64,000 nt of DNA from Halobacteriovorax sp. JY17 (GCF_002753895.1 NZ_NJER01000001.1:806001-870000), one strand, 5' to 3'; shown: positions 33,904 through 46,820, counted from the first letter of the stretch. Notes: a model not told the origin generated them from the sequence alone. Program-made: numbers and translations.

Positions 33904-34652
33904 TATTTTCTATCCTTTTCTAATAAATCAAGTCTCCACTTCTTTGTCATTTCAACTTGTTTTTCTTTTTTCCAAATATCAATTTTCTTATGATCCCCAC
34001 TCGTGAGAATTTCTGGAACTTTCATTCCTTCAAATTCAGCAGGTCTAGTATATTGCGGGTGCTCTAAGAGATTTACTTCAAAACTATCTTCCACAGCACT
34101 TTCCCCGTTCCCAAGGACACCTTCACTAAATCTCATCGCAGAATCTATAATGGCCATAACGGCAATCTCTCCACCAGAGAGGACATAGTCGCCAATACAG
34201 TAAACTTCATCTACGTATTTTTCAATAAATCTCTCATCGATTCCTTCATATCGGCCACAGATAAAAACGAGGTCTTTGGTGGAATCTGAATTAAAATAAT
34301 TCTTTGCGAACTTCTTACAAGTAGAGTTATTCCAAACTTCTCCCCTAGGCGCCGTAAAAATAACTGCTAATTCATTCTTAATATTTTCTGGATTATAATT
34401 TCCAGACTTAATAATCCCTTCATCTAATGCTCGCTTTAGAATATCTGCTCGCATGACGACGCCTGGTCCTCCACCATAAGGAGCACTATCTACGCCTTTA
34501 AAGCCTTTTTCAGAAAATTCGGGAAGATAGAGAGTGTTCATTTCAAACTTTTCCCCCCTCATTCCTTGAAAGACTTGTCCAACAACTCCTACTTCAGTAA
34601 GTGGTTTAAAGAAATCTGGAAACATTGAGATGATCCAAATCTTCTTCGCCAT
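33903..34652 (-). CDS. trmD: tRNA (guanine-N1)-methyltransferase TrmD
   Basis: TrmD makes m1G37 in tRNAs, preventing frameshifts. IWIISMFPDFFKPL, YGGGPGVVMRAD, GRYEGIDERFIEKYVDE, IGDYVLSGGEIAVMAIIDS and the C-terminal LLEHPQYTRPAEFEG block are all conserved TrmD features; 249 residues is typical. It overlaps rimM by 1 base and the SPOUT methyltransferase by 1 base. Confidence 0.97.
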   Translation of the reverse strand: MAKKIWIISMFPDFFKPLTEVGVVGQVFQGMRGEKFEMNTLYLPEFSEKGFKGVDSAPYGGGPGVVMRADILKRALDEGIIKSGNYNPENIKNELAVIFTAPRGEVWNNSTCKKFAKNYFNSDSTKDLVFICGRYEGIDERFIEKYVDEVYCIGDYVLSGGEIAVMAIIDSAMRFSEGVLGNGESAVEDSFEVNLLEHPQYTRPAEFEGMKVPEILTSGDHKKIDIWKKEKQVEMTKKWRLDLLEKDRK

Positions 34653-35194
34653 TATTTCTCGCCTTCAATAAAGCTAGGTAAAATCATAGTAAGATAACCT
34701 TCTTCAATATTTACTTCAGGAAAGAACTCTTCAATAAATGGAAGCTCTTGTACTTGATTTCCAGCCCCTTTTACGACTAGAACGATCTGAGCGGAGTTAT
34801 CATAGAAGCTAGAAATTTTTCCATAAACTTCATCTAGTCCATTTACCCTCACTTCAAGACCCACTAGGTCTGAAATATAGAACTCATCATCTTCAGGATC
34901 TGGAAATAAATTTCTTTCTACATAAACTTCAAAAGGAATAATTTCTTCTACTTTATTTCTATCCGTAACCTCTTCTAGGTAAACGATAACCTTATTGCCA
35001 AATGCAATGGACTGAATCGTATAAGTCTCTCCCTTTTCACTTAGAGAGCTATTACCATTTTTTGGAAAGAGAATTACCTTAGTTTTCTTTTTTAAAACAC
35101 TATCTTCTAGATTACTAAGATTAAAAGTAAAACCACCTTTAATACCGTGTGGTTTTGCACAGAATCCCATTTCTACTAATTGTTCATTTTTCAT
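34652..35194 (-). CDS. rimM: Ribosome maturation factor RimM
   Basis: RimM helps 30S head assembly around S19. The 180-residue protein starts with the RimM N-domain (GFCAKPHGIKGGFTF, family GxxxxpHGLxGExk) and ends with a PRC-barrel domain (FYISDLVGLEVRV, then LPFIEEFFPEVNIEEGYL). It is first in the rimM-trmD-methyltransferase-rplS group and is divergent from the VOC gene. Confidence 0.93.
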   Translation of the reverse strand: MKNEQLVEMGFCAKPHGIKGGFTFNLSNLEDSVLKKKTKVILFPKNGNSSLSEKGETYTIQSIAFGNKVIVYLEEVTDRNKVEEIIPFEVYVERNLFPDPEDDEFYISDLVGLEVRVNGLDEVYGKISSFYDNSAQIVLVVKGAGNQVQELPFIEEFFPEVNIEEGYLTMILPSFIEGEK

Positions 35195-35314
35195 AATTGC
35201 CTTTTTAGAATAGATTGGTCAGGGGGTCAATCTCTATGGCCATATAGATACAATCTATTCTTCTTTTAACTCTTCTTAGTTCATAATGTGTTCAACATTA
35301 ACAAGGAAATAGAA

Positions 35315-35719
35315 ATGTTAAAAATAAAAGCAATTGATCATATAAATATGAATGTTCTAAATTTTAAAGAGAGCGAAGAGTTTTACAAAGAGCTATTTGG
35401 AATGACTCTCCTAGAAGATGGAAAAAGTGCCAAAAGTGGCAATCCATTTAAAGTAATTGGGATACCAAATAAAGTGGCCCTCTGCTTATATGAAGTAGAT
35501 GAAATTAGTTTCAACACTGCTCCAATTGCACACTTTGGCCTTAATATTGATAATTATTCGGAAATAGAAAGCATTCTTGAAGAACAGAATATTGGAATTC
35601 TCTACGGAGGAGAAATTCCATGGAAGAGCTCTTCCTCTATCTACTTAAAGGACCCTTCAGGACATGAAATTGAACTAACAAAGAACTTTGCAGGAGGTTT
35701 AAAATGTATGGATTCCTAG
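35315..35719 (+). CDS. VOC-superfamily (glyoxalase/dioxygenase-fold) protein
   Basis: The 134-residue single VOC module starts IKAIDHINMNVLNFKESEEF and ends KDPSGHEIELTKNF, with metal-ligand candidates H (in DHINM), H (in IAHFGLNI) and E (in HEIELT). Activity (glyoxalase, resistance or dioxygenase) cannot be told. AAGGAAA with five bases spacing favours the start at 35315 over an in-frame ATG nine codons earlier. It stands alone between rimM and the rRNA operon. Confidence 0.8.
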   Translation: MLKIKAIDHINMNVLNFKESEEFYKELFGMTLLEDGKSAKSGNPFKVIGIPNKVALCLYEVDEISFNTAPIAHFGLNIDNYSEIESILEEQNIGILYGGEIPWKSSSSIYLKDPSGHEIELTKNFAGGLKCMDS

Positions 35720-35850
35720 GATATTACTATAAAACAAGCCACTAATTTCTTATTTTAAATTGAAAGAAGAGAATTTAGACTTACACGACTCGGGCTCCTG
35801 CCCTCGCTGCATTACTTAGAATCATTTGCTCCTGCAAATGCTTTAGACAA
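35720..35850. other. Intergenic stretch between VOC gene and rRNA terminator, with two small hairpins
   Basis: No gene is visible. On the minus strand, GGGC-AGGA-GCCC (35792-35803) and CATTTGC-AGGA-GCAAATG (35823-35840) are two short hairpins that share the loop AGGA. A tRNA is not recognisable. Confidence 0.4.
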
Positions 35851-35880
35851 AAAAAAAGCTCATCCGAAGATGAGCTTTTT
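35851..35880 (-). terminator. Rho-independent terminator of the rRNA operon
   Basis: AAAAAGCTCATC (35853-35864) pairs with GATGAGCTTTTT (35869-35880) around a CGAA loop. On the minus strand it begins 8 bases after the 5S end and leads into a T run. Confidence 0.9.
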
Positions 35881-35887
35881 AAATAAT

Positions 35888-36003
35888 GGGTGCATCGTGC
35901 TAGCCTCACACCAAGTCCCCCTGGCACTACTTTCGCCGCTGACGAGCTTGACTTCTGAGTTCGGGATGGGATCAGGTATTTCCTCGTCGCTATCGACACA
36001 CCC
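35888..36003 (-). rRNA. rrf: 5S ribosomal RNA
   Basis: On the minus strand the molecule runs from GGGTGTGTCGATAGCG to GATGCACCC. The two ends pair as helix I, and the interior holds the conserved CCTGATCCCATCCCGAAC and CGAAAGTAGTG segments. The length is about 116 bases; the ends are set by the terminal helix and may be off by 1-3 bases. Confidence 0.95.
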
Positions 36004-36117
36004 AAACTGATTTTAACAATTTAGATATGGACTCTTTAATACTACTCGTGGCAAACAGAGTCAACTCCACCACGAAAATTTTATCAATCATCTTTGGCAT
36101 TCTCAAAACAAAACCAA

Positions 36118-36141
36118 ATAGAAGTGAACCTAAAATAAAAT
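36118..36141 (-). other. 3' arm of the 23S processing stem
   Basis: Just outside the 23S 3' end, this stretch (GAACCTAAAATAAAAT core on the plus strand) is complementary to 39121-39149 just outside the 5' end. Such stems are cut by RNase III in other bacteria; the pairing is seen, the cleavage is inferred. Confidence 0.6.
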
Positions 36142-36143
36142 AG

Positions 36144-39071
<2,928 letters not shown>

Positions 39072-39314
39072 CTATCTAAAGTTTTTACACAAGTTTTTAA
39101 ATTTTCTTGGTTTGAATTTTATTTTTATTTTAGGTTCTCGTCTTCTATCTGATTCTGTTATGAGAATGTTAAAGATCTATGCTGTTATTTTTTAAAATAC
39201 TCGTTAAAGTACTTTGAAAAATAACAACTATAAGAGTTGAAAGATGAAAAAAGATCCCAAAAGCATAAGTGCTCCTTGACCGGTCATAGAACAGCAAGCT
39301 GTTCAATTCCTTTA
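39072..39314 (-). other. 16S-23S internal transcribed spacer without tRNA genes
   Basis: About 243 A/T-rich bases. No tRNA-Ile or tRNA-Ala cloverleaf, anticodon or TTCGA-type T-arm was found. The spacer holds the inner arms of the 16S (39251-39272) and 23S (39121-39149) processing stems. Confidence 0.8.
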
Positions 39315-40871
<1,557 letters not shown>

Positions 40872-41030
40872 AATATGAACTGTTGTCTTCATTAAAATTT
40901 AAAAATTAAAAATTGATATACAGTGCTCTAAATCTTCCAAATAAATTTGGCTCTTGGCTTTTGGAATTCTACGTTACTAACTTCAACTGTTTACAGCATC
41001 CAAGATTTAGTTACGCCAAGACTTTAATTA

Positions 41031-41055
41031 GCACTTATACTATTTTTGGGATCTT
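41031..41055 (-). other. 5' arm of the 16S processing stem
   Basis: This leader stretch is complementary to 39251-39272 behind the 16S gene: AAGATCCCAAAA pairs over 12 bases and ATAAGTGC over 8, separated by a small unequal bulge. Together they would enclose the 16S precursor. Confidence 0.75.
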
Positions 41056-41194
41056 CTCATCTTGATATTCAGCCGAAGCTTCATATCTTTAACTATTATT
41101 CGAATTTTAAAGAGCTTCCAAAAAACGGTCAAAAGAACCTAGTAAAGCGACGTTCGCTTTGCTTGTCAGTTGTTTCGTTTTGGGAACAGGACGG

Positions 41195-41223
41195 ATACTA
41201 CGCATGTGCTACAAAAAGGTCAA
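41195..41223 (-). promoter_or_regulatory. rRNA operon promoter
   Basis: On the minus strand TTGACC (41223-41218), exactly 17 bases, then TAGTAT (41200-41195). It is preceded by an A/T-rich tract resembling an UP element and followed by a leader of about 315 bases to the 16S 5' end. No second promoter of equal quality was seen in the 495-base region before pheT. Confidence 0.8.
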
Positions 41224-41328
41224 TACCTTTTTTTAATTATTATCACTTTTTTTTTCAGCAAAATAAAAAGTATTTCAGGAAGTTAGGTGTTTTTAAGTAA
41301 GATTAATGGACGATATTAGGCGGACATT

Positions 41329-41354
41329 AAAAAGGGCCGCAAAAGCGACCCTCA
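41329..41354 (-). terminator. Rho-independent terminator of pheST
   Basis: On the minus strand AGGGTCGC-TTTT-GCGGCCCT (one mismatch) is followed by TTTTTAA, 13 bases after the pheT stop. It insulates pheST from the rRNA promoter. Confidence 0.75.
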
Positions 41355-41366
41355 TTCAACGTAATT

Positions 41367-43790
41367 TTAAGACTTTAGCGGAAAACCGGCTTTTTCTAGC
41401 TCATCCACAATTTTCTTCGAAGATTGTGTAATAAATTCACCATCTAGGGTTTTTTCAGGGTCCATAAAGACAGATCTAAGGGTTATGGCCTTATTTCCAG
41501 ACTCTAAACTGAAGATATCTACGATTTTTGTGCTTTGAAGTTCTTTAATTTTTAACTTTTGAAGAGAATTTAGAACTTCTCCTACATTAGTATGCTCATT
41601 TGCAACTACTGTGCAGTCAAAAGTAGAGCCAGGAAACTTAGCTAAAGGACTATACTTAACTTTGTCCTTAAGAGGACGTGCTTCTACTTGAGTTAAATCA
41701 ACTACAGCGATACTTAAATGTCCTTTAATCTTATATTGCTTAAGAATAAGAGGGTGAATACTAGTAATTACACCTTTCATTTTTCCCATAATACGAATGT
41801 TATAAAACTCAAATGGATGTACTCCCACCCAATCTTCACTAACAACTTCATTCTTAAACTTAGGATGTTTTTCACTTAAGTCATAAGGAATATTCGTTGC
41901 ACTTAAAAGTTTAGTCGTATCATTTACAAGATCCATAAAAGGAGTTTCTTCCTTGGAGTACATAGCAATGATTAACTCACTCTTTTCCTGCGCAAAACTC
42001 TTTTGTCCCTTATGATAAGTTCTTCCAAGTTCAAAGAAAGAAAACTTATTAAAGTTTTTAACATTCGTAGCTGTGATAGCAAGAGCGTTTGGAATAATTG
42101 AATCGCGCATAATAGAATGATCTTTTGAAATAGAATTTAAAAGATCTAAACCAGAACGAGTAGGCCATGAACATTTTTCTAAAAGCTTCTCACCAACAAG
42201 TGGATATGAATTCACTTCAAATGAATTTGCATTATACACCATGAAGTCTCTAATCCTCCTGTGTAGCTCCTGAGCAGGAGTAAGTCTCACAGGCTCTATA
42301 GTAAGCTTAGGAGAGCTCGGAGTAATATTATCATATCCTATGATACGTCCTATCTCCTCTACGAGATCTGCCTCGCAATCAATGTCTTTAGTAGATCTAT
42401 AACTAGGGATAGCTATTTCTAAATCATCTCCATTTCTTTCAATTCCAAAATCAAGAGCAGAGAAAATTGAAAGTATTTTCTCTTCACTAACAGGAAGCCC
42501 AAGAACAGTATTTATTTTCTTAATTGAAGTATTGATTTTAAGAGTTGGAATTGAATCTAAATCTTCTCCGTCATACTCCATCTTCCCTACGACTTTTGCC
42601 TCAGGGCAAAGTTCGAGAATGAGCTCTAAAGTTCTAAGCATTGTTCTCTCGCAAAGTTTAGAGTCTAGAGTTTTCTCGTACCTCTGAGAAGAATCTGTTC
42701 TTAGTCCTAGTCTCGTCGAAGTGCTACGAACCATTGCCGCCTGCCAATTGGCAACTTCGATAAAGACCTTCTTCGTAGTCTCTGTTACACCACTGTTTAA
42801 ACCTCCCATGAGGCCACCAATGACAAGAGGCTTTTCACTATCGCAGATCACAGTATCACTTGCGATAAGATCTCTCTTCTCTTCATCGAGAGTAATGAAC
42901 TCAGTTTCAGTTCCGAGAGATTTAATAATGATCTTCTCATCCTTGATTAATTCTCTATCAAAAATATGAAGAGGCATTCCAAGTTCGAGCATAACGTAGT
43001 TAGAGATATCAACGATATTATTTATCGGTCTAAGTCCCACTGCCAGCAATCTCTTCTTCATCCAAAGAGGAGCTTCTTCAACTTTTACATTATCAATCGA
43101 TAAACCAAAGTAGGCCTTGCAAGCACTCTCTCCTTCAAGTTTTGGAACTATAGGTGAATTATCTGTTGTAAATTTTGCTTTTAGATTACTGGCCCACTTA
43201 TCATCGTAAGGAACTTTTAACTCTTGTTCAAAAATTGCTCCGAACTCACGAGCAAGTCCATAATGTCCCCAAAGATCAGGTCTATGTGTAAGAGATTTAT
43301 TATCTACGTCTAAAAGAATATCTTTTGTTTCGTTATAGTAGTCGATCATATTTTGACCGATAGGAGCGTCTGCAGGTAATTCTAAGATTCCAGCAGACTC
43401 TTCAGCGAAACCAAGCTCTTCTTCAGAACAGAGCATTCCTTCTGAGAGCACGCCTCTAATTTTCTTAGGCTCTAAGACGAGACCATTTGGCAAAGAGACT
43501 CCAAGAGGTGCGTAAGCAGTTCTTAATCCAACTCTCACATTGGCAGCTCCACAAACAACTCTCTTATTTTCTTTATCCCCGTAATTAAATGTTACAAGGT
43601 TTAATTTATCTGCTTCAGGGTGACTTTCAATCGAAACAATTTCGGCCACACGTATTTTCTCTAGGTGATCACCAACAACGATAACCTCTTCAACTTCGGC
43701 CGTCCCGAGAGTAAATTTAACACCAAGATCTTTTGGTGAAATATCTGGAATAGAAACAAAGTCTTTAATCCATTCTGTACTAATTAACAT
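41367..43790 (-). CDS. pheT: Phenylalanyl-tRNA synthetase beta subunit
   Basis: The 807-residue large subunit has the N-terminal tRNA-binding OB fold (about 40-150: VAEIVSIESHPEADKLNLVTF, VVCGAANVRVG, GMLCSEEELGF), the editing B3/B4 domain (NIVDISNYVMLELGMPLHIFD), the B5 domain (EADLVEEIGRIIGYDNI) and the C-terminal anticodon-binding FDX-ACB domain (YSPLAKFPGSTFDCTVV). All expected parts are present at normal length. It lies 15 bases after pheS. Confidence 0.97.
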   Translation of the reverse strand: MLISTEWIKDFVSIPDISPKDLGVKFTLGTAEVEEVIVVGDHLEKIRVAEIVSIESHPEADKLNLVTFNYGDKENKRVVCGAANVRVGLRTAYAPLGVSLPNGLVLEPKKIRGVLSEGMLCSEEELGFAEESAGILELPADAPIGQNMIDYYNETKDILLDVDNKSLTHRPDLWGHYGLAREFGAIFEQELKVPYDDKWASNLKAKFTTDNSPIVPKLEGESACKAYFGLSIDNVKVEEAPLWMKKRLLAVGLRPINNIVDISNYVMLELGMPLHIFDRELIKDEKIIIKSLGTETEFITLDEEKRDLIASDTVICDSEKPLVIGGLMGGLNSGVTETTKKVFIEVANWQAAMVRSTSTRLGLRTDSSQRYEKTLDSKLCERTMLRTLELILELCPEAKVVGKMEYDGEDLDSIPTLKINTSIKKINTVLGLPVSEEKILSIFSALDFGIERNGDDLEIAIPSYRSTKDIDCEADLVEEIGRIIGYDNITPSSPKLTIEPVRLTPAQELHRRIRDFMVYNANSFEVNSYPLVGEKLLEKCSWPTRSGLDLLNSISKDHSIMRDSIIPNALAITATNVKNFNKFSFFELGRTYHKGQKSFAQEKSELIIAMYSKEETPFMDLVNDTTKLLSATNIPYDLSEKHPKFKNEVVSEDWVGVHPFEFYNIRIMGKMKGVITSIHPLILKQYKIKGHLSIAVVDLTQVEARPLKDKVKYSPLAKFPGSTFDCTVVANEHTNVGEVLNSLQKLKIKELQSTKIVDIFSLESGNKAITLRSVFMDPEKTLDGEFITQSSKKIVDELEKAGFPLKS

Positions 43791-43805
43791 ATATAATTCC
43801 TTCTA

Positions 43806-44870
43806 CTAAAACGTTTTAAATTGAGTGTTAAATCTAAGGTCGCCACTTTGCAGGTGTCTAATGTCATCGATGCCGTACTTCATCATAACAAGACGATCAA
43901 GTCCTAGACCAAAAGCAAATCCATTATATTTTTCAGGATCAATTCCTCCAGACTTTAAAACGTTAGGGTGAACCATTCCACAAGGTAATAGCTCTACCCA
44001 ACCGACCTGCTTACAAACAGAGCAGCCCTTACCTGAACAAATAAGACATTTAATATCTAGTTCAAAACCAGGTTCAACAAATGGGAAGAAACCAGGACGA
44101 AGTCTAACTTCGACTTCTTTCTTAAAAATTTCTTTCAGAATCGTTTTCATGAAGTAAATTAAGTGACCTACTGAAATATCTTCTCCAACCATCATTCCTT
44201 CAAGTTGATTGAAGACCATTTCGTGAGAAGCATCTGTTCTTTCACATCTAAAAACAGTTCCGGGAGCAATAAATTTAAATGGTGGCTTTCTCGACTGCAT
44301 ACCATGAACTTGAACTGTTGAAGTGTGAGTTCTCAAGAGATGCTTCTTCTCATCACTTTCAACATTTGGGTCGTGAAACCAGAAAGTGTCTTGCATATCT
44401 CTTGCTGGGTGATCACCTGGAATATTTAGTGCTTCAAAGTTGTGAAACTCATCTTCAATATGTGGCCCATCTAAAATATCAAATCCCATAGAAAGAAAAA
44501 TATCTTCAATCTCTCTTTGAATTAATGTTCTTGGATGAAAGCCACCTCCGAGAGAGCTACCAATCTTCACATCATCTGTGAGAGTGATATCAATTCGACT
44601 TGAAGCTAGCTTTTCGTTGATCTCTTGTGCTTCAATTGCAGTTAACTTATCGGCGACCATTTTGGTAATATCATTCTTAATATCATTGGCCTTAGGTCCA
44701 ATCGCTTTCCTCTCGTCTGGAGTCGCATCTTTTAGAGATTTTAGAACTTCTGAAATAAGTCCTTTCTTTCCAAGATACTCCGACTTTAAATTTAAAATAT
44801 CTGCCTGATTGGCAAGACCTTCGATCTTTCCCTCAAATTGAGAGAAGAGTTCATCAAGTTTTTTGATCAT
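43806..44870 (-). CDS. pheS: Phenylalanyl-tRNA synthetase alpha subunit
   Basis: The 354-residue catalytic subunit has an N-terminal coiled coil, then the class II core with HPRTLIQREIEDIFLSMGFD, FWFHDPNVESDEKKHLLRTHTS, FRCERTDASHEMVFNQLEG and FGLGLDRLVMMKYGIDDIR. A CxxC pair region (LICSGKGCSVCKQVGW) is also present, as in many bacterial PheS. AAGGGA precedes the ATG. Two inverted repeats and a GC-rich hairpin lie in the upstream region. Confidence 0.97.
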   Translation of the reverse strand: MIKKLDELFSQFEGKIEGLANQADILNLKSEYLGKKGLISEVLKSLKDATPDERKAIGPKANDIKNDITKMVADKLTAIEAQEINEKLASSRIDITLTDDVKIGSSLGGGFHPRTLIQREIEDIFLSMGFDILDGPHIEDEFHNFEALNIPGDHPARDMQDTFWFHDPNVESDEKKHLLRTHTSTVQVHGMQSRKPPFKFIAPGTVFRCERTDASHEMVFNQLEGMMVGEDISVGHLIYFMKTILKEIFKKEVEVRLRPGFFPFVEPGFELDIKCLICSGKGCSVCKQVGWVELLPCGMVHPNVLKSGGIDPEKYNGFAFGLGLDRLVMMKYGIDDIRHLQSGDLRFNTQFKTF

Positions 44871-44888
44871 ATTATTATATCCCTTGAA

Positions 44889-44920
44889 TTCTAGCTTGCT
44901 AGAACGTTTATTCTAAACGT
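44889..44920 (-). repeat. Two adjacent inverted repeats upstream of pheS
   Basis: TTCTAGC-TT-GCTAGAA (44889-44904) and ACGTTTA-TTC-TAAACGT (44904-44920) are perfect 7-base inverted repeats lying end to end, 19-50 bases before pheS. They could be operator half-sites or leader-RNA hairpins. Confidence 0.5.
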
Positions 44921-44976
44921 CGCATTTTGTCATAGGAATAGAAAATGATCAAGACGAAGCGGGTAAAAGGAGATAA

Positions 44977-45045
44977 ATGAGAAGAAAATTGTGCGGGGGC
45001 AAATCCCCCGCAAGACTAACGGTTTTAGAAGGCATGAAAGCCTAA
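44977..45045 (+). CDS. Possible 22-residue small protein
   Basis: ATG at 44977, with AAAAGGAG just upstream (4-base spacing), opens a short frame MRRKLCGGKSPARLTVLEGM plus two residues, ending TAA at 45043-45045. Its end overlaps a small hairpin (AGGC-ATGAAA-GCCT) followed by AATTTTTT, which looks like a terminator. The GC-rich hairpin 44993-45011 lies inside it. The good ribosome-binding site is the main support; the frame could be chance. Confidence 0.3.
   Translation: MRRKLCGGKSPARLTVLEGMKA
44993..45011 (-). terminator. GC-rich hairpin in the region before pheS, possible attenuator
   Basis: GCGGGGG and CCCCCGC form a seven-pair stem with a five-base loop. On the minus strand it is followed by ACAATTTTCTTC, only moderately T-rich, about 120 bases before pheS. 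It may end read-through or attenuate pheST; no Phe-rich leader peptide or T-box was found. Confidence 0.4.
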
Positions 45046-45262
45046 TTTTTTAATGGCCAAAAAAGTAATGACTAGTAATTGTCCAAAAGAAAGAGAACAA
45101 AGAAAAAGTCTGGAACAATTTCCGTGGCCAAGAATGTGTGAATTTTAGAAATCAAAGTCTTAAAGTCTAACTCTGAGACGCCTCCTTAAAAGCACAGAAT
45201 AGATTGATCATCAGATCAAGAGCTATGGAATAAATATAACACACAACAGCAATTCAAGAATT
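45046..45262. other. Intergenic stretch between the small frame and the DUF4416 terminator
   Basis: I see no gene here. It contains a strong AAGGAGG on the minus strand (near 45180) with no start codon at the right distance, and no recognisable tmRNA, SRP RNA, RNase P RNA or T-box signature. Together with its flanks the gene-free interval runs 44871-45289. Confidence 0.4.
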
Positions 45263-45288
45263 AAAAAATCTTCATATTTTTAAGATTT
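45263..45288 (-). terminator. Rho-independent terminator of the cmk-DUF4416 operon
   Basis: AAATCTT (45266-45272) and AAGATTT (45282-45288) form the stem; on the minus strand a run of T follows. It begins 2 bases after the DUF4416 gene. Confidence 0.7.
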
Positions 45289-45289
45289 A

Positions 45290-45808
45290 TTATTGCCCAA
45301 TAAATTGACGGGCCCATGTAAAAAAATCAATCACATCGGGGTGAGAATAGTCGGGATAGGCCCAAGGTGTCGTTTGAAATGACTGGTCTTTCATAATTAG
45401 TGTCAAATCTGCGAACACCCCTTCCCCGAGATAAGGGCGGTGAGAAAAATTCTTGCCAGTTGCGAGAGTGAGATTCTCTAATGTCAGAAGTCCCATATCC
45501 AAGTTAATTTCTCTCGCTCCCTTGAAAGCAAAACCTTGTTCAAAGCTTTCGGCCCAGACTTTGGCAGAGACAAGCTTCTCTCTTTCAATATTCTTAGTGA
45601 AGACGACAAAAACTCGAGCAAGCAGAGACTCATCCCCCATTTCTTTAGAATAGTATTCTTTCATGGGAAAATAAGTATGGTGGAAAGTGACGTACTCTCC
45701 AAACTTAAGAGCAACGGCTTCTAGAATTTCTAATTCCCGGTGAAGATCACTTCGGTAGAGAATACTTGCAATCAAAAGCCCTTTAGAAGGGCTTTTCAAT
45801 TTACTCAT
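45290..45808 (-). CDS. DUF4416 family protein
   Basis: The 172-residue protein carries what I recognise as the DUF4416 pattern: KGLLIASILYRSD at the start, HHTYFPMKEYYSKEMG, INLDMGLLTLENLTLATGKNFSHRPYLGEGVFADLTLI and TTPWAYPDYSHPDVIDFF. Its function is unknown. I take the ATG at 45808, which overlaps the stop of the heptose kinase gene (TAATG), rather than an in-frame start 12 codons earlier. The operon links it to LPS heptose synthesis. Confidence 0.8.
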   Translation of the reverse strand: MSKLKSPSKGLLIASILYRSDLHRELEILEAVALKFGEYVTFHHTYFPMKEYYSKEMGDESLLARVFVVFTKNIEREKLVSAKVWAESFEQGFAFKGAREINLDMGLLTLENLTLATGKNFSHRPYLGEGVFADLTLIMKDQSFQTTPWAYPDYSHPDVIDFFTWARQFIGQ

Positions 45809-46820
45809 TAAAGTTCTTTGAAATATTATTATAGAATTTTTCAAGTTCTTCTAAGTTAACGGTTGCTGTTCCTTTCTTAGCAACCACTACACCTGAGCCA
45901 CAATTACCGATCCAACAGGCATCAGTAAGAGTTGCACCGGCCAGTAGAGAAGAACTTAATAGAGAGATCGCAGTATCTCCTGCTCCTGAGACGTCGAAGA
46001 CCTCATTGGCAACAGTTGGAATAATGCGAACCTTTTCATCACCTCTTGTGAAGATCGCCATCCCTTCTCCACCTAGAGTAATTACAACTTCAGAGATATC
46101 TAAAGACTCTGAAAGTATTTTTGCCATCTCTAAAACATCAGTTGTATTGTGCCCTAGCATCGAAACCATCATCTCAGCTTCAGCTCTATTGGGTTTTAAA
46201 AGATCAACACCTTTATAAAATTCGGGAGGAGTTGTTCTTGAAGGATCAACAAAGACTTTCTTCTTATGCTTTCTCGCAAGAGAAACAACTTCTGCAATAG
46301 TTTCTTTTGAAAGAGTTCCCTTCCCATAATCTTCAATAATAATTCCACTATGAGTTGGAATAAATTCATTTACTCTCTCAAGTAGTCTCTCTTGAGTTGC
46401 CACAGAGAGCGGAGATTTATCTTCATAATCAACGCGGCAAATTTGTTGAGTAGAGGTAGTGACTCTCTCTTTAAAGATAGTCGGTCTCTCACTACATCTC
46501 ACCACTCCCCAGATAGAGAGTTCATTTTCTTCTAATAAACTTTCAAGTTTACTGGCCTGCATATCTTCTCCGACTACTCCACAAATAGTTGATGAAACTC
46601 CAAGGGCCGAGAGATTATTTGAGATATTTGTTGCAAGACCTAGAGTTGTCCACTCTTTAGTTACTTCTAGAACCGGAACTGGCGCTTCTGGAGAAATTCT
46701 TTTTACATCTCCGAAAGTATACTTATCTAGACCAATATCCCCTATGACAAGAACAGGTCCAATTTCATTAAATTTACCCGTAACTTTCTTAAAATTATCT
46801 TTTGTGATTATTGAGCTCAC
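45801..46820 (-). CDS. rfaE1: D-glycero-beta-D-manno-heptose-7-phosphate kinase (HldE/RfaE domain I)
   Basis: This PfkB-family sugar kinase of 339 residues phosphorylates heptose-7-phosphate at C1 on the path to ADP-heptose for the LPS inner core. VLVIGDIGLDKYTFGDVKRISPEAPVPVLEV is nearly the HldE opening, and DVSGAGDTAISLL holds the catalytic Asp and anion hole. There is no C-terminal adenylyltransferase domain, so it is the separate RfaE1 form. It overlaps the glycosyltransferase and DUF4416 genes. Confidence 0.9.
   Translation of the reverse strand: MSSIITKDNFKKVTGKFNEIGPVLVIGDIGLDKYTFGDVKRISPEAPVPVLEVTKEWTTLGLATNISNNLSALGVSSTICGVVGEDMQASKLESLLEENELSIWGVVRCSERPTIFKERVTTSTQQICRVDYEDKSPLSVATQERLLERVNEFIPTHSGIIIEDYGKGTLSKETIAEVVSLARKHKKKVFVDPSRTTPPEFYKGVDLLKPNRAEAEMMVSMLGHNTTDVLEMAKILSESLDISEVVITLGGEGMAIFTRGDEKVRIIPTVANEVFDVSGAGDTAISLLSSSLLAGATLTDACWIGNCGSGVVVAKKGTATVNLEELEKFYNNISKNFNE

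Noticed and set aside
39072-39314. Possible tRNA-Ile/tRNA-Ala in the 16S-23S spacer
   Set aside because: No cloverleaf, T-arm or matching anticodon could be traced on the minus strand.
44647-44654. GCCGATAA on the minus strand inside pheS
   Set aside because: No TAAA lies 15 bases upstream and it is within a coding region; not counted as a FliA promoter.
44871-45289. T-box, pheM-like leader, tmRNA, SRP RNA or RNase P RNA before pheS
   Set aside because: None of the diagnostic sequences (AGGGTGGNACCGCG, Phe-rich peptide, tmRNA ends, SRP tetraloop, RNase P core) is present.
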